NCBI GenBank assembly: GCA_900542005.1
Contig: UQLW01000026.1
Span: 1 to 42,952 of the forward strand
DNA length: 42,952 nucleotides
Direction: 5' to 3'
Source of the DNA: an uncultured Eubacteriales bacterium
GTDB lineage: Bacteria > Bacillota > Clostridia > Christensenellales > UMGS416
Made by a program: the position numbers and the translations under genes
The notes under the pieces: model-generated
The model's database searches: none
What the model was told of the DNA's origin: nothing
The model's input: the letters and a program-made list of their open reading frames with translations, nothing else
Shown here: positions 1-8,899 of the stretch, piece by piece
Position numbering within the stretch: position 1 is the stretch's first letter
Layout: every line of letters starts with the position of its first letter

Positions 1-413
1 TTCCAGCGCCAGTCGAAATCCGGCTTGAATTCCTCCTGCAGGATGCTGGAGCAAAGGGTTTTCAGCTCAACCAGGTCCGGCGCCTGCAAAGCGGCTGCCG
101 ATGCTGCAATGCCCTTGCACATGGCGTCCATGCACAGCCGGATTTCCTGAAACAGCGGCAGGACAGAAAATAGCTGATAAGCGTCCATTTCATGGATTCG
201 CATCAGCTCCTGTAGCTGGTTGATTTTGTCATTGAGATTTTTGCAGCGCTCAAAGAGCGTTTTTTCCGCAAAGAGCGCTTTGAGCGCTGCATTGCGCCGG
301 TCAATTTCCTGTGCATCGTTCGTTAGCCCGATATCGCTATCCAGCACCGGCTTTAATAGGGTATCCAGCATCATGTATGCCCAAAGCTTTTCATCCACCG
401 ATATTCTGGCCAT
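1..413 (-). CDS. MutS-like protein, N-terminal part (cut by window edge)
   Basis: An open frame runs from an ATG at 413-411 to the window edge without a stop (about 137 residues, MARISVDEKLWAYM at the start). AAGGAGG lies just upstream and the gene begins 10 bases after the stop of the MutS-like gene above it, so the two are co-transcribed. The visible part is helical and charged (R-x-A-x-L-x-A-L followed by E-x-x-x-x-L spacing), like the lever/core region that precedes the ATPase domain in its neighbour. No ATPase motif is visible because the 3' part is missing. I infer a paralogous partner of the neighbouring MutS-like ATPase; the family call rests on this similarity and on context only. 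Confidence 0.6.
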   Translation of the reverse strand, partial: MARISVDEKLWAYMMLDTLLKPVLDSDIGLTNDAQEIDRRNAALKALFAEKTLFERCKNLNDKINQLQELMRIHEMDAYQLFSVLPLFQEIRLCMDAMCKGIAASAAALQAPDLVELKTLCSSILQEEFKPDFDWRW

Positions 414-423
414 TGCATCCTCC

Positions 424-1989
424 TTAGTCGATCTCCAGATAGGCGTGGATCAGGGCGGCCAGCTGCTTGTCCTGCAGGATACGCTCAGCGGTAAGGCCAT
501 ACTTTTCTGCGATCATATGGGCGTATCGTTGCGGCTTAGGCGCAGATGCCCGGATGCGATAGCCATAGCGGATCTGGCCCTCCTCAATTGCCGTCTCGGT
601 TACAAAGCTGCTGACCTGATCCGGAAGCTGCGCCATGAGCCGGTCATAGACCTCATAATAATGGGTCACCACGAACTGCGTGCAGCCGCGCTGTACCATC
701 CGGCTCAGCAGGTCCGCCAGTATGGGGATGGCTTCCTCAGGGTTTGTGGCGGTAAGCGGTTCGTTAAACAGCAGCAGCGTCGCGCTGTCGGCGCGCTCAT
801 ACATTTTCCGGATGATGGTTAACTCAAGCTCATACCGGGATTGATTGGAGCCGTTTTCTTCGCCGGCGGAGAACAGCGTGATGACCTGATGGTAGATAGG
901 CGTTGAAAAGGCTTCGGCCGGCACCATCATACCCAAATGGCTGAGCAGCACGCATTGAGCCAGTGACTTCAAAAATGAGGTCTTGCCCGAGTGGTTCGGC
1001 CCTGTGACCAGCGCTATGCGGGCTCGAGGCAATGCCGCCGATACAGGCACAGCCGGCCCCGCCCGGAGGCTCAGATAGGGATAGGATACCGCTTCAAGCT
1101 GGATGCGGTCATCCAGATAAACCGGTACGCAGACCGGGCATCCCTGCGCCTGGTACCTTTTCATCATGCTTATAGCCGCTTGATAGAGCTGCAGCGAGTG
1201 GATTTGCTCCGCCCATGCTGCGATTTCCTGGAAGTCCACCTGATCCAGAAGGCGCCCTATGCTCCGCAGCTGGCTATGAAACCTGCGCTCAAAGCCTGCG
1301 TGGAAATGGGCTTCAAGCTCCGCCAGGGCTCCAACCCGAGGATAGGGGATATGAGCCGCTAGGCAGATCGCTTTCCCTGGTTCATCGGACAGCAGGCTCC
1401 TGAGCGGCTCCTGCTCTTGGTTGAACCCGATTATCCCCCAATCATCCACTTCGCCGAAGCCGTTTACATTGCAGCCAATATCTATGCTCTGAAATCCTGC
1501 ATAGGCTGCTTGGATTTCCTCCAGCGCCGCCTGAGCGCCGCGATAGCAATCCGACTGAAGCAGCCAGGCCAACGCCGTCCGCTCATCCTGCAGCGCCGCT
1601 TCGGGACAGGCTGCCAGAAGCGCCTGATATTCGTCCACCAGCTTGAGGTAGTCGCTTAAAGCTGATTGTCCCGTGTTGCAGAAGATGAGGGCAGATGCGC
1701 CGCGTTCCGCCGCAAGACGGCCTGTTTTTTGGACCAGCGCCCTTGCGTTACGGGTCAGCCGTTCCAGCTTTTCCTCAACCTGGCCAACTGCCCGAAGGGC
1801 CTGCAGCACTGCCTGCCGGTTTTTGAGTTCCGCTGCATCGGCCGATAAATACCGGCCCAGAAACCCTGCGGTCTCCTCCTGATTCTGGAACGGGAGGGAA
1901 AAGTACCGGGCCAATTCCAGCATATCCAGGTTTTCCAAATCCCCTTTTTCCACCTGGAAATCGCCGGTAGAGCTGGGAAACAACCTCAT
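424..1989 (-). CDS. MutS-like ATPase without the mismatch-recognition domain
   Basis: 521 residues. The C-terminal third carries a MutS-type ABC ATPase: Walker A GPNHSGKTS at about 330-338, the NQSRYELEL region near 382, and a Walker B-like LLLFNE at about 405-410. Residues 1-310 resemble the helical core and lever domains. The N-terminal mismatch-reading domains of MutS (usually about 850 residues in total) are absent, and no MutS2 Smr domain is seen. The Walker B aspartate is replaced by asparagine (LFNEP), while the catalytic glutamate remains. Start ATG has GGAG upstream. It is co-directional with the partial paralog downstream. A role in classical mismatch repair is unlikely; DNA or RNA junction handling is possible but unproven. 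Confidence 0.8.
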   Translation of the reverse strand: MRLFPSSTGDFQVEKGDLENLDMLELARYFSLPFQNQEETAGFLGRYLSADAAELKNRQAVLQALRAVGQVEEKLERLTRNARALVQKTGRLAAERGASALIFCNTGQSALSDYLKLVDEYQALLAACPEAALQDERTALAWLLQSDCYRGAQAALEEIQAAYAGFQSIDIGCNVNGFGEVDDWGIIGFNQEQEPLRSLLSDEPGKAICLAAHIPYPRVGALAELEAHFHAGFERRFHSQLRSIGRLLDQVDFQEIAAWAEQIHSLQLYQAAISMMKRYQAQGCPVCVPVYLDDRIQLEAVSYPYLSLRAGPAVPVSAALPRARIALVTGPNHSGKTSFLKSLAQCVLLSHLGMMVPAEAFSTPIYHQVITLFSAGEENGSNQSRYELELTIIRKMYERADSATLLLFNEPLTATNPEEAIPILADLLSRMVQRGCTQFVVTHYYEVYDRLMAQLPDQVSSFVTETAIEEGQIRYGYRIRASAPKPQRYAHMIAEKYGLTAERILQDKQLAALIHAYLEID

Positions 1990-2038
1990 GCTTCACGTCT
2001 CCTTGCTTCAGGATAAGGGAAGTATATCACGATCATGC

Positions 2039-2063
2039 AAAAATGGCGCCGGTTTCGGCGCCA
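2039..2063 (-). terminator. Rho-independent terminator of the GH99-like gene
   Basis: A perfect GGCGCCG-x4-CGGCGCC stem (2045-2062), extended by one A-T pair, is followed on the minus strand by ATTTTTG. It lies 30 bases past the stop of the gene ending at 2093. Confidence 0.8.
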
Positions 2064-2092
2064 AAGGTCGATATGGGAGCGTCAATGGCCAA

Positions 2093-3202
2093 TCAAGGGC
2101 GGAACACGCGGCGCACCGCTTCCAGGTAGCCGTAGCCATAGCGGTCATCGGGCTGCAGATAGCTGGTCTCCGTCCATTCGTTCCAGCTGTTCAGGGTGAT
2201 GAGCGGCGGCTGCTGGGGATGGGCGTCGGCATAGGCCTTTGCCATCCGGAGCGCCTGCTCGAAGCGCTCGGGCGTATTATCGCGGACGATGCCGGGGCGG
2301 AAGCCCTGAAACCGCGGATTATTGTCCCAGCCTACGGACACATGGGGGAAATAGGGCTTTTCCGATTGGGAAAGGCGTTGATATTCGGCCTCCACATCCC
2401 GGAGAATATCGAGGTAATCCCGATCCACGTCGGTAAAGTGGACAAATTGATAATGGCTGCAGGAATCCATACCCAGCGAATGCATCAGCGAAAAGGGATC
2501 CATGCGAAGCGCCCCGCCATCCACTCCGGTCAGGTTCAGCGCCTGCTGCGAGGCGTACAGCGTCAGCTGCAAATGCAGCCCGGCGAAGCCGGCAGCCGCG
2601 GCCCGCTGCCGGAAGCCGTCCAGCGCTCGGCGGGTGTTCTCCAGGCCGCCCAGGCCGCGGATGAGGTTGGCCGGATCGTAGATCATGAAAACGGGCTTGC
2701 CCTCAATCGTATAATAATTGGGCAGCGTAAAATACCGCCCGATAATCCGGTCGGTCAGCCGGATAAATTCCGCCTCGTCCACGGCGCCGTCCCAGATCAT
2801 GTTGCGGTCGTCGTCGGAGATGCGCTTGTCCCAGGTGTTGTTTACGCTGTGATTGGCCCACATCAGGTAAAATTTCATCTGGCTGCTGGATCTTGCTTTC
2901 AAAAACCCATTGTTGAGACACGCCTCCAGGAAGGGGCGGCGGTCATACCAATACCAGTCGTAGATAAACACATTCACCCCGTGGTCCAGGGCGCACTGAA
3001 TCTGCCCCTCCATGACATAGGGGTCGGCCTCATTGGGATACCCCCAGAGCGGGCGGCGGGGCCAGGTGTGCCCGGGGAATTTGGCCTGCGCGCTGCGCAC
3101 GCTTTGCCATTCGCCCATCCCATCGGGCCAGAAGGGGCGGGTACGCGGTTCATCCGGTGTGTAAGACGGCCATACATAGGCCGCGACATCATACTTTTTC
3201 AT
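2093..3202 (-). CDS. GH99-like / WbsX-type carbohydrate-active protein
   Basis: 369 residues. The N-terminus has the family pattern of an extended AAYVWPSYTPDEP strand, a GEWQSVRSA segment, WPRRPLWGY and VNVFIYDWYWYD; the C-terminus ends with NSWNEWTE...YLQPDDRYGYGYLEAVR. This is typical of the glycosyltransferase WbsX / glycoside hydrolase 99-like domain proteins that act on polysaccharide or rhamnan-type O-antigens. No signal peptide is visible, so it is probably cytoplasmic. The ATG at 3202 is chosen because AGAAGGAC precedes it and the family sequence starts there; the frame stays open further upstream but that part lies inside the preceding gene. It overlaps the YcxB-like gene by 14 bases, so translation is likely coupled. 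Substrate unknown. Confidence 0.75.
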   Translation of the reverse strand: MKKYDVAAYVWPSYTPDEPRTRPFWPDGMGEWQSVRSAQAKFPGHTWPRRPLWGYPNEADPYVMEGQIQCALDHGVNVFIYDWYWYDRRPFLEACLNNGFLKARSSSQMKFYLMWANHSVNNTWDKRISDDDRNMIWDGAVDEAEFIRLTDRIIGRYFTLPNYYTIEGKPVFMIYDPANLIRGLGGLENTRRALDGFRQRAAAAGFAGLHLQLTLYASQQALNLTGVDGGALRMDPFSLMHSLGMDSCSHYQFVHFTDVDRDYLDILRDVEAEYQRLSQSEKPYFPHVSVGWDNNPRFQGFRPGIVRDNTPERFEQALRMAKAYADAHPQQPPLITLNSWNEWTETSYLQPDDRYGYGYLEAVRRVFRP

Positions 3203-3761
3203 GACGTTTGTCCTTCTTTCCGGCGCTCCGGGCAGGTTTGTCGCACAGCATATACCGCTGCCCGGTGAGCCTTTCACGCAGCAGCTGCGTAAGGCTGTCC
3301 AGCTGCCCGTCCGCATCCGCTTTGGGCAGCAGGATCGCCTGATTGGCCGCTACAAAAATGTAGAATGCGTCAGCCGTCTCCTGGGCGGCCATCTTCTCAT
3401 AGGGATAACAGGTTTGCAGCGTTTCCCCTTCATATATGCAGCTGGCCTCGATGGCCTCTTCGCCAAAGACAAGACGCTGCGGCACCTTCAGCTGGCCAGG
3501 CAGGGCCTGATACTGCTTGCGGGCGCCGGGCCCCAGCATATAGAGGAAAGCGCCGAACATCGCCAGACCTAAACCGCCGAATATATACCCGATGACGATA
3601 CCGGGCCGCAGCAGGTTCAGCAGGATCATCCCCAGCGAGACGGCCGGCAGCACGCCCAGAAAAACAAAGCGGCGGAAACGGGGATTACGGCTGCGGAACA
3701 TGGTGAAAGCGTAAAAGCGCAGGTACGCCTGCTCTGTCAGGGTGGTCGTGATCTCAATCAT
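3189..3761 (-). CDS. YcxB-like membrane protein
   Basis: 190 residues. A short N-terminal beta-rich piece (MIEITTTLTEQAYLRFYAFTM) leads into two hydrophobic segments at roughly 31-50 and 53-75, then a soluble C-terminal domain with the pattern GEEAIEASCIYEGETLQTCYPYEKM and FYIFVAANQAILLPK. This layout matches the YcxB-like family of Bacillota, whose function is unknown. The tail is very basic (KKDKRHEKV). AGGGAA precedes the ATG. It is the first gene of a two-gene unit with the GH99-like gene; no functional link is evident. Confidence 0.7.
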   Translation of the reverse strand: MIEITTTLTEQAYLRFYAFTMFRSRNPRFRRFVFLGVLPAVSLGMILLNLLRPGIVIGYIFGGLGLAMFGAFLYMLGPGARKQYQALPGQLKVPQRLVFGEEAIEASCIYEGETLQTCYPYEKMAAQETADAFYIFVAANQAILLPKADADGQLDSLTQLLRERLTGQRYMLCDKPARSAGKKDKRHEKV

Positions 3762-3830
3762 AGCTCATTTCCCTTTCATCGGCTGATATACCCCTTAAGT
3801 ATAGCGGCGGCAGGGAAAAACCGCAAGGCG

Positions 3831-4952
3831 CTATTCTCTGAATGCCGCCATCACCGCCTGTTCCGTGCGCCGTGCCGTACCGGCTTCGCTTCCGCCGTCA
3901 TAGCGGGAATTTTTCATATATACGCAGGTCAGATCGTGCTGGGGATCCACCCAGAAATGCGTGCCATAGGCTCCGCTCCACCCAAAGCACCCCCGCGGCA
4001 GCACTGGATCCGCTGTGGTCACACGCACGCCAAGCCCCCAGCTTTCGGTGGGGGAGAGCCCCGGTGTGCCCGCGGCGACCTGAGGCGTGGCCATTTCCCG
4101 GATCGCGCTCTCCGGCAGCAGGCCGCCGCCCCGGCTCCGCAGCATGAGCGCGAACCGTTCATAGTCCTCCAGCGTCCCGGCAAGCCCAGCTCCTCCGGCC
4201 GTGTATTCGGTTGGGAAGCCTTCAAACACATGGCGCCCCATGTCGTCGCGTCCGTTGCTTGGCCCCTGGGCCTCCATCCTGCGCACATGCATGGGCGCCA
4301 TCCGGGTCCACTGGCCTTCGCTGGGGGCAAATACGGTGTTCTCCATGGCCAACGGCTTCAGCAGGGCCCGATACAGAAACTGTGCATAATTCTGTCGGCT
4401 CACAAGCTCCACAATCCGGGCCAGCACGTCAAAACCAGCCACCGCGCTATAGGCAGCCTGGGAGCCGGGTTCAAAGCTGAGCGGATACCGGGGATAGGCG
4501 GCTACAGCCGCCGCTAAACTAGCCTGGGCCGATGGGGGGAAGCCGGCATACTGCGCCGCACCCAGCGGGCCGCACAGCAGGCCGCCTGTATGCGTCAGCA
4601 GGTGCCGGATGGTCAGCGGGACCCTGCTGGGGCCGGCGTCCGCCGGGCGGCCCAGGCTATCCAGCCGCCCCAGCCGCAGCGCGGCATATTCCGGCAGATA
4701 AAGGGATACCGGATCATCAAGCTGCAGCCTGCCCTCGGCGGCCAGCTGCAGGACAGCGGCCGCGGTTATGGGCTTGGTCATAGAGGCCAGCCGAAAGATC
4801 ATTCCTTCCCGTGCAGCGCCATAATAGCGCCGCAGCACAGTACGGCCGCCGCAGGTTACCGATACAGCAGCCCCGTCAATCCGGCAGCCTGCCAGGTCCG
4901 CCGCCATCATTTCGTCAATTCGGGCCGCAAGAAGCGGAAGCGAAAGCATCAT
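3831..4952 (-). CDS. Serine hydrolase, class C beta-lactamase / EstB fold
   Basis: About 373 residues. The nucleophile motif SMTK (SxxK) sits in FRLASMTKPITAAA, followed by LRHLLTHTGGL and FEPGSQAAYSAVAGFDVLARI, where the usual Tyr-x-Asn is read as Y-S-A. The C-terminal FGWSGAYGTHFWVDP fills the KTG/HxG position. This fold includes esterases, D-amino-acid peptidases and penicillin-binding-like proteins; no signal peptide is seen, so an esterase or peptidase is more likely than a resistance enzyme. Three ATGs in a row (4955, 4952, 4949) follow AAAGGGG; 4952 or 4949 has the best spacing, whereas an upstream TTG lies before the ribosome site. It appears to be its own unit. Confidence 0.8.
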   Translation of the reverse strand: MMLSLPLLAARIDEMMAADLAGCRIDGAAVSVTCGGRTVLRRYYGAAREGMIFRLASMTKPITAAAVLQLAAEGRLQLDDPVSLYLPEYAALRLGRLDSLGRPADAGPSRVPLTIRHLLTHTGGLLCGPLGAAQYAGFPPSAQASLAAAVAAYPRYPLSFEPGSQAAYSAVAGFDVLARIVELVSRQNYAQFLYRALLKPLAMENTVFAPSEGQWTRMAPMHVRRMEAQGPSNGRDDMGRHVFEGFPTEYTAGGAGLAGTLEDYERFALMLRSRGGGLLPESAIREMATPQVAAGTPGLSPTESWGLGVRVTTADPVLPRGCFGWSGAYGTHFWVDPQHDLTCVYMKNSRYDGGSEAGTARRTEQAVMAAFRE

Positions 4953-5006
4953 CATTTTCCCCTTTCCAAGCAATAAGGCCAGTATAGAGCCTGCGGCCCG
5001 CGGCCG

Positions 5007-6695
5007 TCAACGCCTTTTGGGGGATACCGGGCTCAGCCTTCCCTTTTCCAGGGAAACAATGCGGTCGGCGACAGCCAGGGCGGCGGGGCGGTGGGCGATC
5101 ATCAGCACCGTCTTGCCCTGAAATACCGGCCTTAAATCGTCGATCATCGTCCGCTCGGTGTCCTCATCCAGCGCGGAAGTAAATTCATCCAACAGGAGGA
5201 TTGGCGCATCCTTGAGAATAGCCCGGGCCAGCGCGATCCGCTGGCGCTGCCCGCCGGAAATATTCTGGGCGCCGTCGGACAGTATGGTGGCGTAGCCCTC
5301 CGGCAGCGTACCGATAAAATCATGGATCTTTGCCCGGCGCGCCGCCTCTTCTACCTGGCGCATATCCGCGCCCGGGCGGCCCCAGCGTATGTTGTCCAGG
5401 ATGGAGGCCTGAAAGAGCGTCGCATCCTGGGATACATAGGCTGTCATCGCCCGCAGCTGCTCCAGCGTCATGGCCCCAACCGGCCGGCCCATCATCCGGA
5501 TCTCCCCCTGGGTGGGGGAGTAGAAGCCTAAAAGCAGCTTGAAAAGGGTTGATTTCCCGCTGCCGGACGCCCCGACCAAGGCGCATATCTGTCCTTTGGG
5601 TATTTGAAGGCATGCGTTGTCCAGCAGGGGGGCGCGTCCTGGGTAGCCGAAGGAAACCTGGTTGAAGCAAATGGCATCTTCCGCAGCGGCACCGCCGTCG
5701 TAGCCATTGGGGCAGCCGCCCTGCTCCACCGGCGTTTTCAGCAGCGATAGGATACGCTTTGCAGAAGCCAAAGAAAGCTGGCTATGATGGGTAAACAAAG
5801 ACAGGCTGCCTGCTGCCTCCGCCAAAAGGCCCGCATACCCGGATACCAGCGCAAGCACGTCCAGGGACATGGCGCCCCGGGCGACCGCAAAAGCACCGGA
5901 AGCCAGCGCAAGCGGCTGGGCCGACATCCGGGCCAGCTCGATCCATCCGTTTATCGCAGCATCCAGCAGCTTCAGGCGAATCCTGGAGCGCCGGATCTTC
6001 CGGCATATGCCGCTGTATTGCCCGGCCAGCTGCGGCTGCAGGCCAAAGCTGCGGATTTCGGCCGCGCCTTGGACAGCCTGGCTGATCTGCCGGCCGCTTT
6101 CATCCAGCTGCGCCTGTATCGACAGGCGCAGCCGCTGCTCCAGCGGATGGAGGCATGCGGGCAGAGCCCAGGATAGCGCCGCCAGCATAAGCCCCAGCGA
6201 CAGCATGGCCAGGCTTTGCCTGGCAAGCACCACCCAGGATACGGCTAAAAGGATCCCGGCCCGGAACAGGCTGCCGACCGTATAGCCCTGGAGGAAGGCC
6301 GTTGCCCGTTCCGTATCGGCCGTTAACAGCGCCGTATAGGCGCCCAGGGACCCGCTGTGAAAGGCGCCATAGGGCAGGGACAGGATATGATGGAAGATAC
6401 CCTGGCGCAGCGCGCCGACACCCTCCCGGGCGATCCGCTTGATGCGGCGGCCGCCAAGGCCGATCAAGGGGGTAAACCCCAGCAAAACGGCGGCCAGCAG
6501 CAGGCTCCCCGCCAGCCCGGCTTCGTCCCCGGATACAGACCGGATCAGGCCCTGCAGGAGCACAGGCGTCATCATCGCTGCGGCGGTTTCGAGTGCGGAA
6601 AGCAGGCCCGCGCCGAGAAAGGCAAGGGGACGGTCAATCCATCGGAAAATAGCGGCCAGGACAGGGACGCGGTCAGGTTTGGCTGCCTGTTGCAT
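5007..6695 (-). CDS. ABC exporter half-transporter (membrane plus ATPase domain)
   Basis: 562 residues from the ATG at 6695. The first 320 or so residues hold six hydrophobic segments; the C-terminal part is a full nucleotide-binding domain with GASGSGKSTL (Walker A), the YVSQD Q-loop, ISGGQRQRIALARA (signature), ILLLDEFTSALDE (Walker B) and IAHRPAAL (H-loop). GGAGGAGG precedes the chosen ATG with 9 bases spacing; the start overlaps the preceding gene by 23 bases. It is the last gene of the MerR-led operon and probably pairs with the upstream membrane-only half. Substrate unknown; the MerR-methyltransferase regulator suggests a drug, peptide or antibiotic-like compound (inference). Confidence 0.85.
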   Translation of the reverse strand: MQQAAKPDRVPVLAAIFRWIDRPLAFLGAGLLSALETAAAMMTPVLLQGLIRSVSGDEAGLAGSLLLAAVLLGFTPLIGLGGRRIKRIAREGVGALRQGIFHHILSLPYGAFHSGSLGAYTALLTADTERATAFLQGYTVGSLFRAGILLAVSWVVLARQSLAMLSLGLMLAALSWALPACLHPLEQRLRLSIQAQLDESGRQISQAVQGAAEIRSFGLQPQLAGQYSGICRKIRRSRIRLKLLDAAINGWIELARMSAQPLALASGAFAVARGAMSLDVLALVSGYAGLLAEAAGSLSLFTHHSQLSLASAKRILSLLKTPVEQGGCPNGYDGGAAAEDAICFNQVSFGYPGRAPLLDNACLQIPKGQICALVGASGSGKSTLFKLLLGFYSPTQGEIRMMGRPVGAMTLEQLRAMTAYVSQDATLFQASILDNIRWGRPGADMRQVEEAARRAKIHDFIGTLPEGYATILSDGAQNISGGQRQRIALARAILKDAPILLLDEFTSALDEDTERTMIDDLRPVFQGKTVLMIAHRPAALAVADRIVSLEKGRLSPVSPKRR

Positions 6696-7674
6696 TCCAT
6701 TCTTCCTCCTCCAGGGGCTGCGTAAGGATTTCATCGATACGCATAAGGTCGGCGCGGGCGATGCGCAGGGCATAGACGATATGATCCATGAGCCCGATGG
6801 CGGTCTGAACGCTTTGGCTCAGGGTCAGAAAGCTTATAAGGCCGCTCAGGCTGATCCAACCCAGCCGCAGCAGGCAGCTGCCGGCCAGAAAAACCACGAG
6901 CAGCGTGACCACTGCCAGGGCGTACCGGACCTGGCCCAACCGGACCAGCTTATCCCCCACGGCAATGGATACCGTATCCATTCTCTCGCCGGCAGCCCGG
7001 AAACGGCCTTCCATGACGGCTCCCAGCCCATAGGCCTTCACCATGTCAAATCCATTCATGATATCGGCCGCCTGCTGCACAGCCGCCGACGCCGCTTCCG
7101 ATTCCTCCCTATGCTGGCGCTGTGTACTGCGGCTGATCGCAGCCATCAGCCAGACGAAGAGGGGGAGCAGGCAGCCATAGAACAGGGCCAGCGGCCAGCA
7201 GATGACAAAGCAGCGGATCAGGGAAACGGCGGCGGTAATCGCTGACTGCCCAAGCCAAGCCCATTTGCCTACGACCGTTTCATTGAGGCGGGTAAGGTCT
7301 TGGTTTATCCTGACAACCAGGTCACCCCGGGAAAAGCGATGCTCAAGCCGCTCCATCGGCAGGTGCATTGCGTGCCGGAAGCATGCCACGCGCAGCCTGG
7401 CAAAAAAGCCCTCCACCATCCAGGCGGAGCAGCCGGACAGGAAAATGCCATAGAAGAAGCTGCCCGCCAGGGTGGCGGCTAAGCGGGCGGCGGCCAGCAG
7501 CATGCGGTCGAAGCGCCCCGCCACGCCGTATTCCACCGTTTCGCCCAAATAATAGGCAACAGCCAGCCGAATCGCCGCATTGCCCACAAGCAGGAGAACG
7601 AGCGCGGCCAAGCCAAGCCAGTTGCGCTTGCTTTGGCTGAAAAAGCGCAGGGTAGCGCTGCCGGTCCGGTTCAT
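6673..7674 (-). CDS. ABC exporter membrane domain lacking its ATPase domain
   Basis: 333 residues with the type IV exporter layout: hydrophobic segments near 20-40, 60-85, 140-185 and 250-290, plus the coupling-helix signature SRGDLVVRINQDLTRLNE. The protein ends in ARADLMRIDEILTQPLEEEEW, which is where the linker into the nucleotide-binding domain begins in full-length homologs (about 580 residues). No Walker motif follows; the next gene starts inside its last codons with its own membrane domain. Start: ATG at 7674 in an ATGA overlap with the regulator gene. The most direct reading is clean loss of the ATPase domain with retention of the membrane part. Confidence 0.8.
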   Translation of the reverse strand: MNRTGSATLRFFSQSKRNWLGLAALVLLLVGNAAIRLAVAYYLGETVEYGVAGRFDRMLLAAARLAATLAGSFFYGIFLSGCSAWMVEGFFARLRVACFRHAMHLPMERLEHRFSRGDLVVRINQDLTRLNETVVGKWAWLGQSAITAAVSLIRCFVICWPLALFYGCLLPLFVWLMAAISRSTQRQHREESEAASAAVQQAADIMNGFDMVKAYGLGAVMEGRFRAAGERMDTVSIAVGDKLVRLGQVRYALAVVTLLVVFLAGSCLLRLGWISLSGLISFLTLSQSVQTAIGLMDHIVYALRIARADLMRIDEILTQPLEEEEWNATGSQT

Positions 7675-8879
7675 GGCCTTGGGTCCGCCTTGGCGGCCTC
7701 GATGATGCCCTGCGCCTTTGTGACGTACAGCGGCCCGCGCTTCAGCAGGCTGGCGTAATAATCGTATAATGCGCTGCGGCGTCCCGCCAATACCTCTGAG
7801 GCGTTGGTATAAACGCCGTAAAGATAATCGCAAATGCTTCCGGCATCCGGGACAAGCAAGGCGTCGTCATAGGTATAGGCGGTTGCCCACCCGAACAGCG
7901 TTTCCAGCTGTTTGGCCCCGTTCTCCAGGGAAAAACGGCTGTTAAATTCACGGTTATCGTTCATAAACCGCGGCTCAAAGGCCTGGGTCAGCTCCATCAG
8001 CTCCTTCATATGGTTTTGCCCCATAGCTACACAGCACAAACGTCCGCCAGGCTTCAGGGCGCCGTGCAGCGTGAGAAAGAAATCGGTCAGATCATGGGCA
8101 TGGATAAAAAGCTGGTTGGCCACAATCAAGTCATAGCGGCCGGCCTCCAGGTCTGCGTTTTCGTCCTCCCATAGCGTGTGCCGGAAGGCTACGCCCTCGG
8201 CAAACCGGCACGCAGCGAGGGATTCCCGGGATTTTTCCAGGTTATACTCCACGCAATCAAAAATTTCTATTTTGGTATCCCGGGGGATGCGTTCAGCGTT
8301 TTGCAGCCACACATCATCCCAGAGGGCATAGCATACTGCGACACGCTCACCCGGGCGAAGCGACAGGCGGTCAAAGAGCCAACGATACCAGCCATAGGGA
8401 TTCTGGCTGTACAGCCTGTGGATCCGTGAAGCGCGCTGCCGCAGCCGGGTATCTTCGTAGCGTTCCATGATCCTTTGACGGCGCTGGGTTAGGCGCATGA
8501 TCTGAGCTAGGGCGTCCCACCAGGATTGGCTTTTGCCTGCCTGCAGCATGGCCGCCCGGAGCGCTTCCAGAAGCCGGTCGATATGGCGGCGCTGGGCCTG
8601 CAGAAGCCGCTGCTGCTCCTTGAGCGACTCAGCCAGCTGCTGGCCGTCGTCCCTCCGGAGGATCGTGGCGGTCTGCTCCAGGGAAAAGCCAAGATACCGC
8701 AGCATCATGATTTTCTGCAGCCGTATCAGGCTCGTCTCGCCATAGAGCCGGTATCCTCCCGGCGTGCGCGCTTCGGGCACCAGCAGCCCGATCTTGTCAT
8801 AATGGCGCAGCATGCGCGGCGTAATCCCCGCAATACGGGCAAACTCGCCCGCCGTATATCCCTCCGTCTCTTTGGGCAT
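7671..8879 (-). CDS. MerR-type regulator fused to a methyltransferase-like domain
   Basis: 402 residues. Residues about 8-75 are a MerR winged helix (YTAGEFARIAGITPRMLRHYDKIGLL, then GGYRLYGE and LRYLGFSLEQ), followed by a coiled-coil dimer helix to about 115. Residues about 150-400 look like a SAM-dependent methyltransferase-like domain (YDLIVANQLFIHAHDLTDFF, ALKPGGRLCCVAMGQ). The effector domain of ordinary MerR proteins is thus replaced by this domain, which could bind a ligand, modify it, or only serve as a sensor. AAGGAGGTGA precedes the ATG. It heads the ABC operon (ATGA overlap downstream) and has a MerR-type promoter of its own, so autoregulation is expected. Confidence 0.85.
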   Translation of the reverse strand: MPKETEGYTAGEFARIAGITPRMLRHYDKIGLLVPEARTPGGYRLYGETSLIRLQKIMMLRYLGFSLEQTATILRRDDGQQLAESLKEQQRLLQAQRRHIDRLLEALRAAMLQAGKSQSWWDALAQIMRLTQRRQRIMERYEDTRLRQRASRIHRLYSQNPYGWYRWLFDRLSLRPGERVAVCYALWDDVWLQNAERIPRDTKIEIFDCVEYNLEKSRESLAACRFAEGVAFRHTLWEDENADLEAGRYDLIVANQLFIHAHDLTDFFLTLHGALKPGGRLCCVAMGQNHMKELMELTQAFEPRFMNDNREFNSRFSLENGAKQLETLFGWATAYTYDDALLVPDAGSICDYLYGVYTNASEVLAGRRSALYDYYASLLKRGPLYVTKAQGIIEAAKADPRP

Positions 8880-8899
8880 TGTCCGTCACCTCCTTGTTT

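Noticed and set aside
1988..3268. Long open plus-strand frame antisense to the GH99-like gene
   Set aside because: Arises from GC-rich codon bias opposite a real gene; no family sequence, no ribosome site, and it crosses the terminator at 2039-2063.
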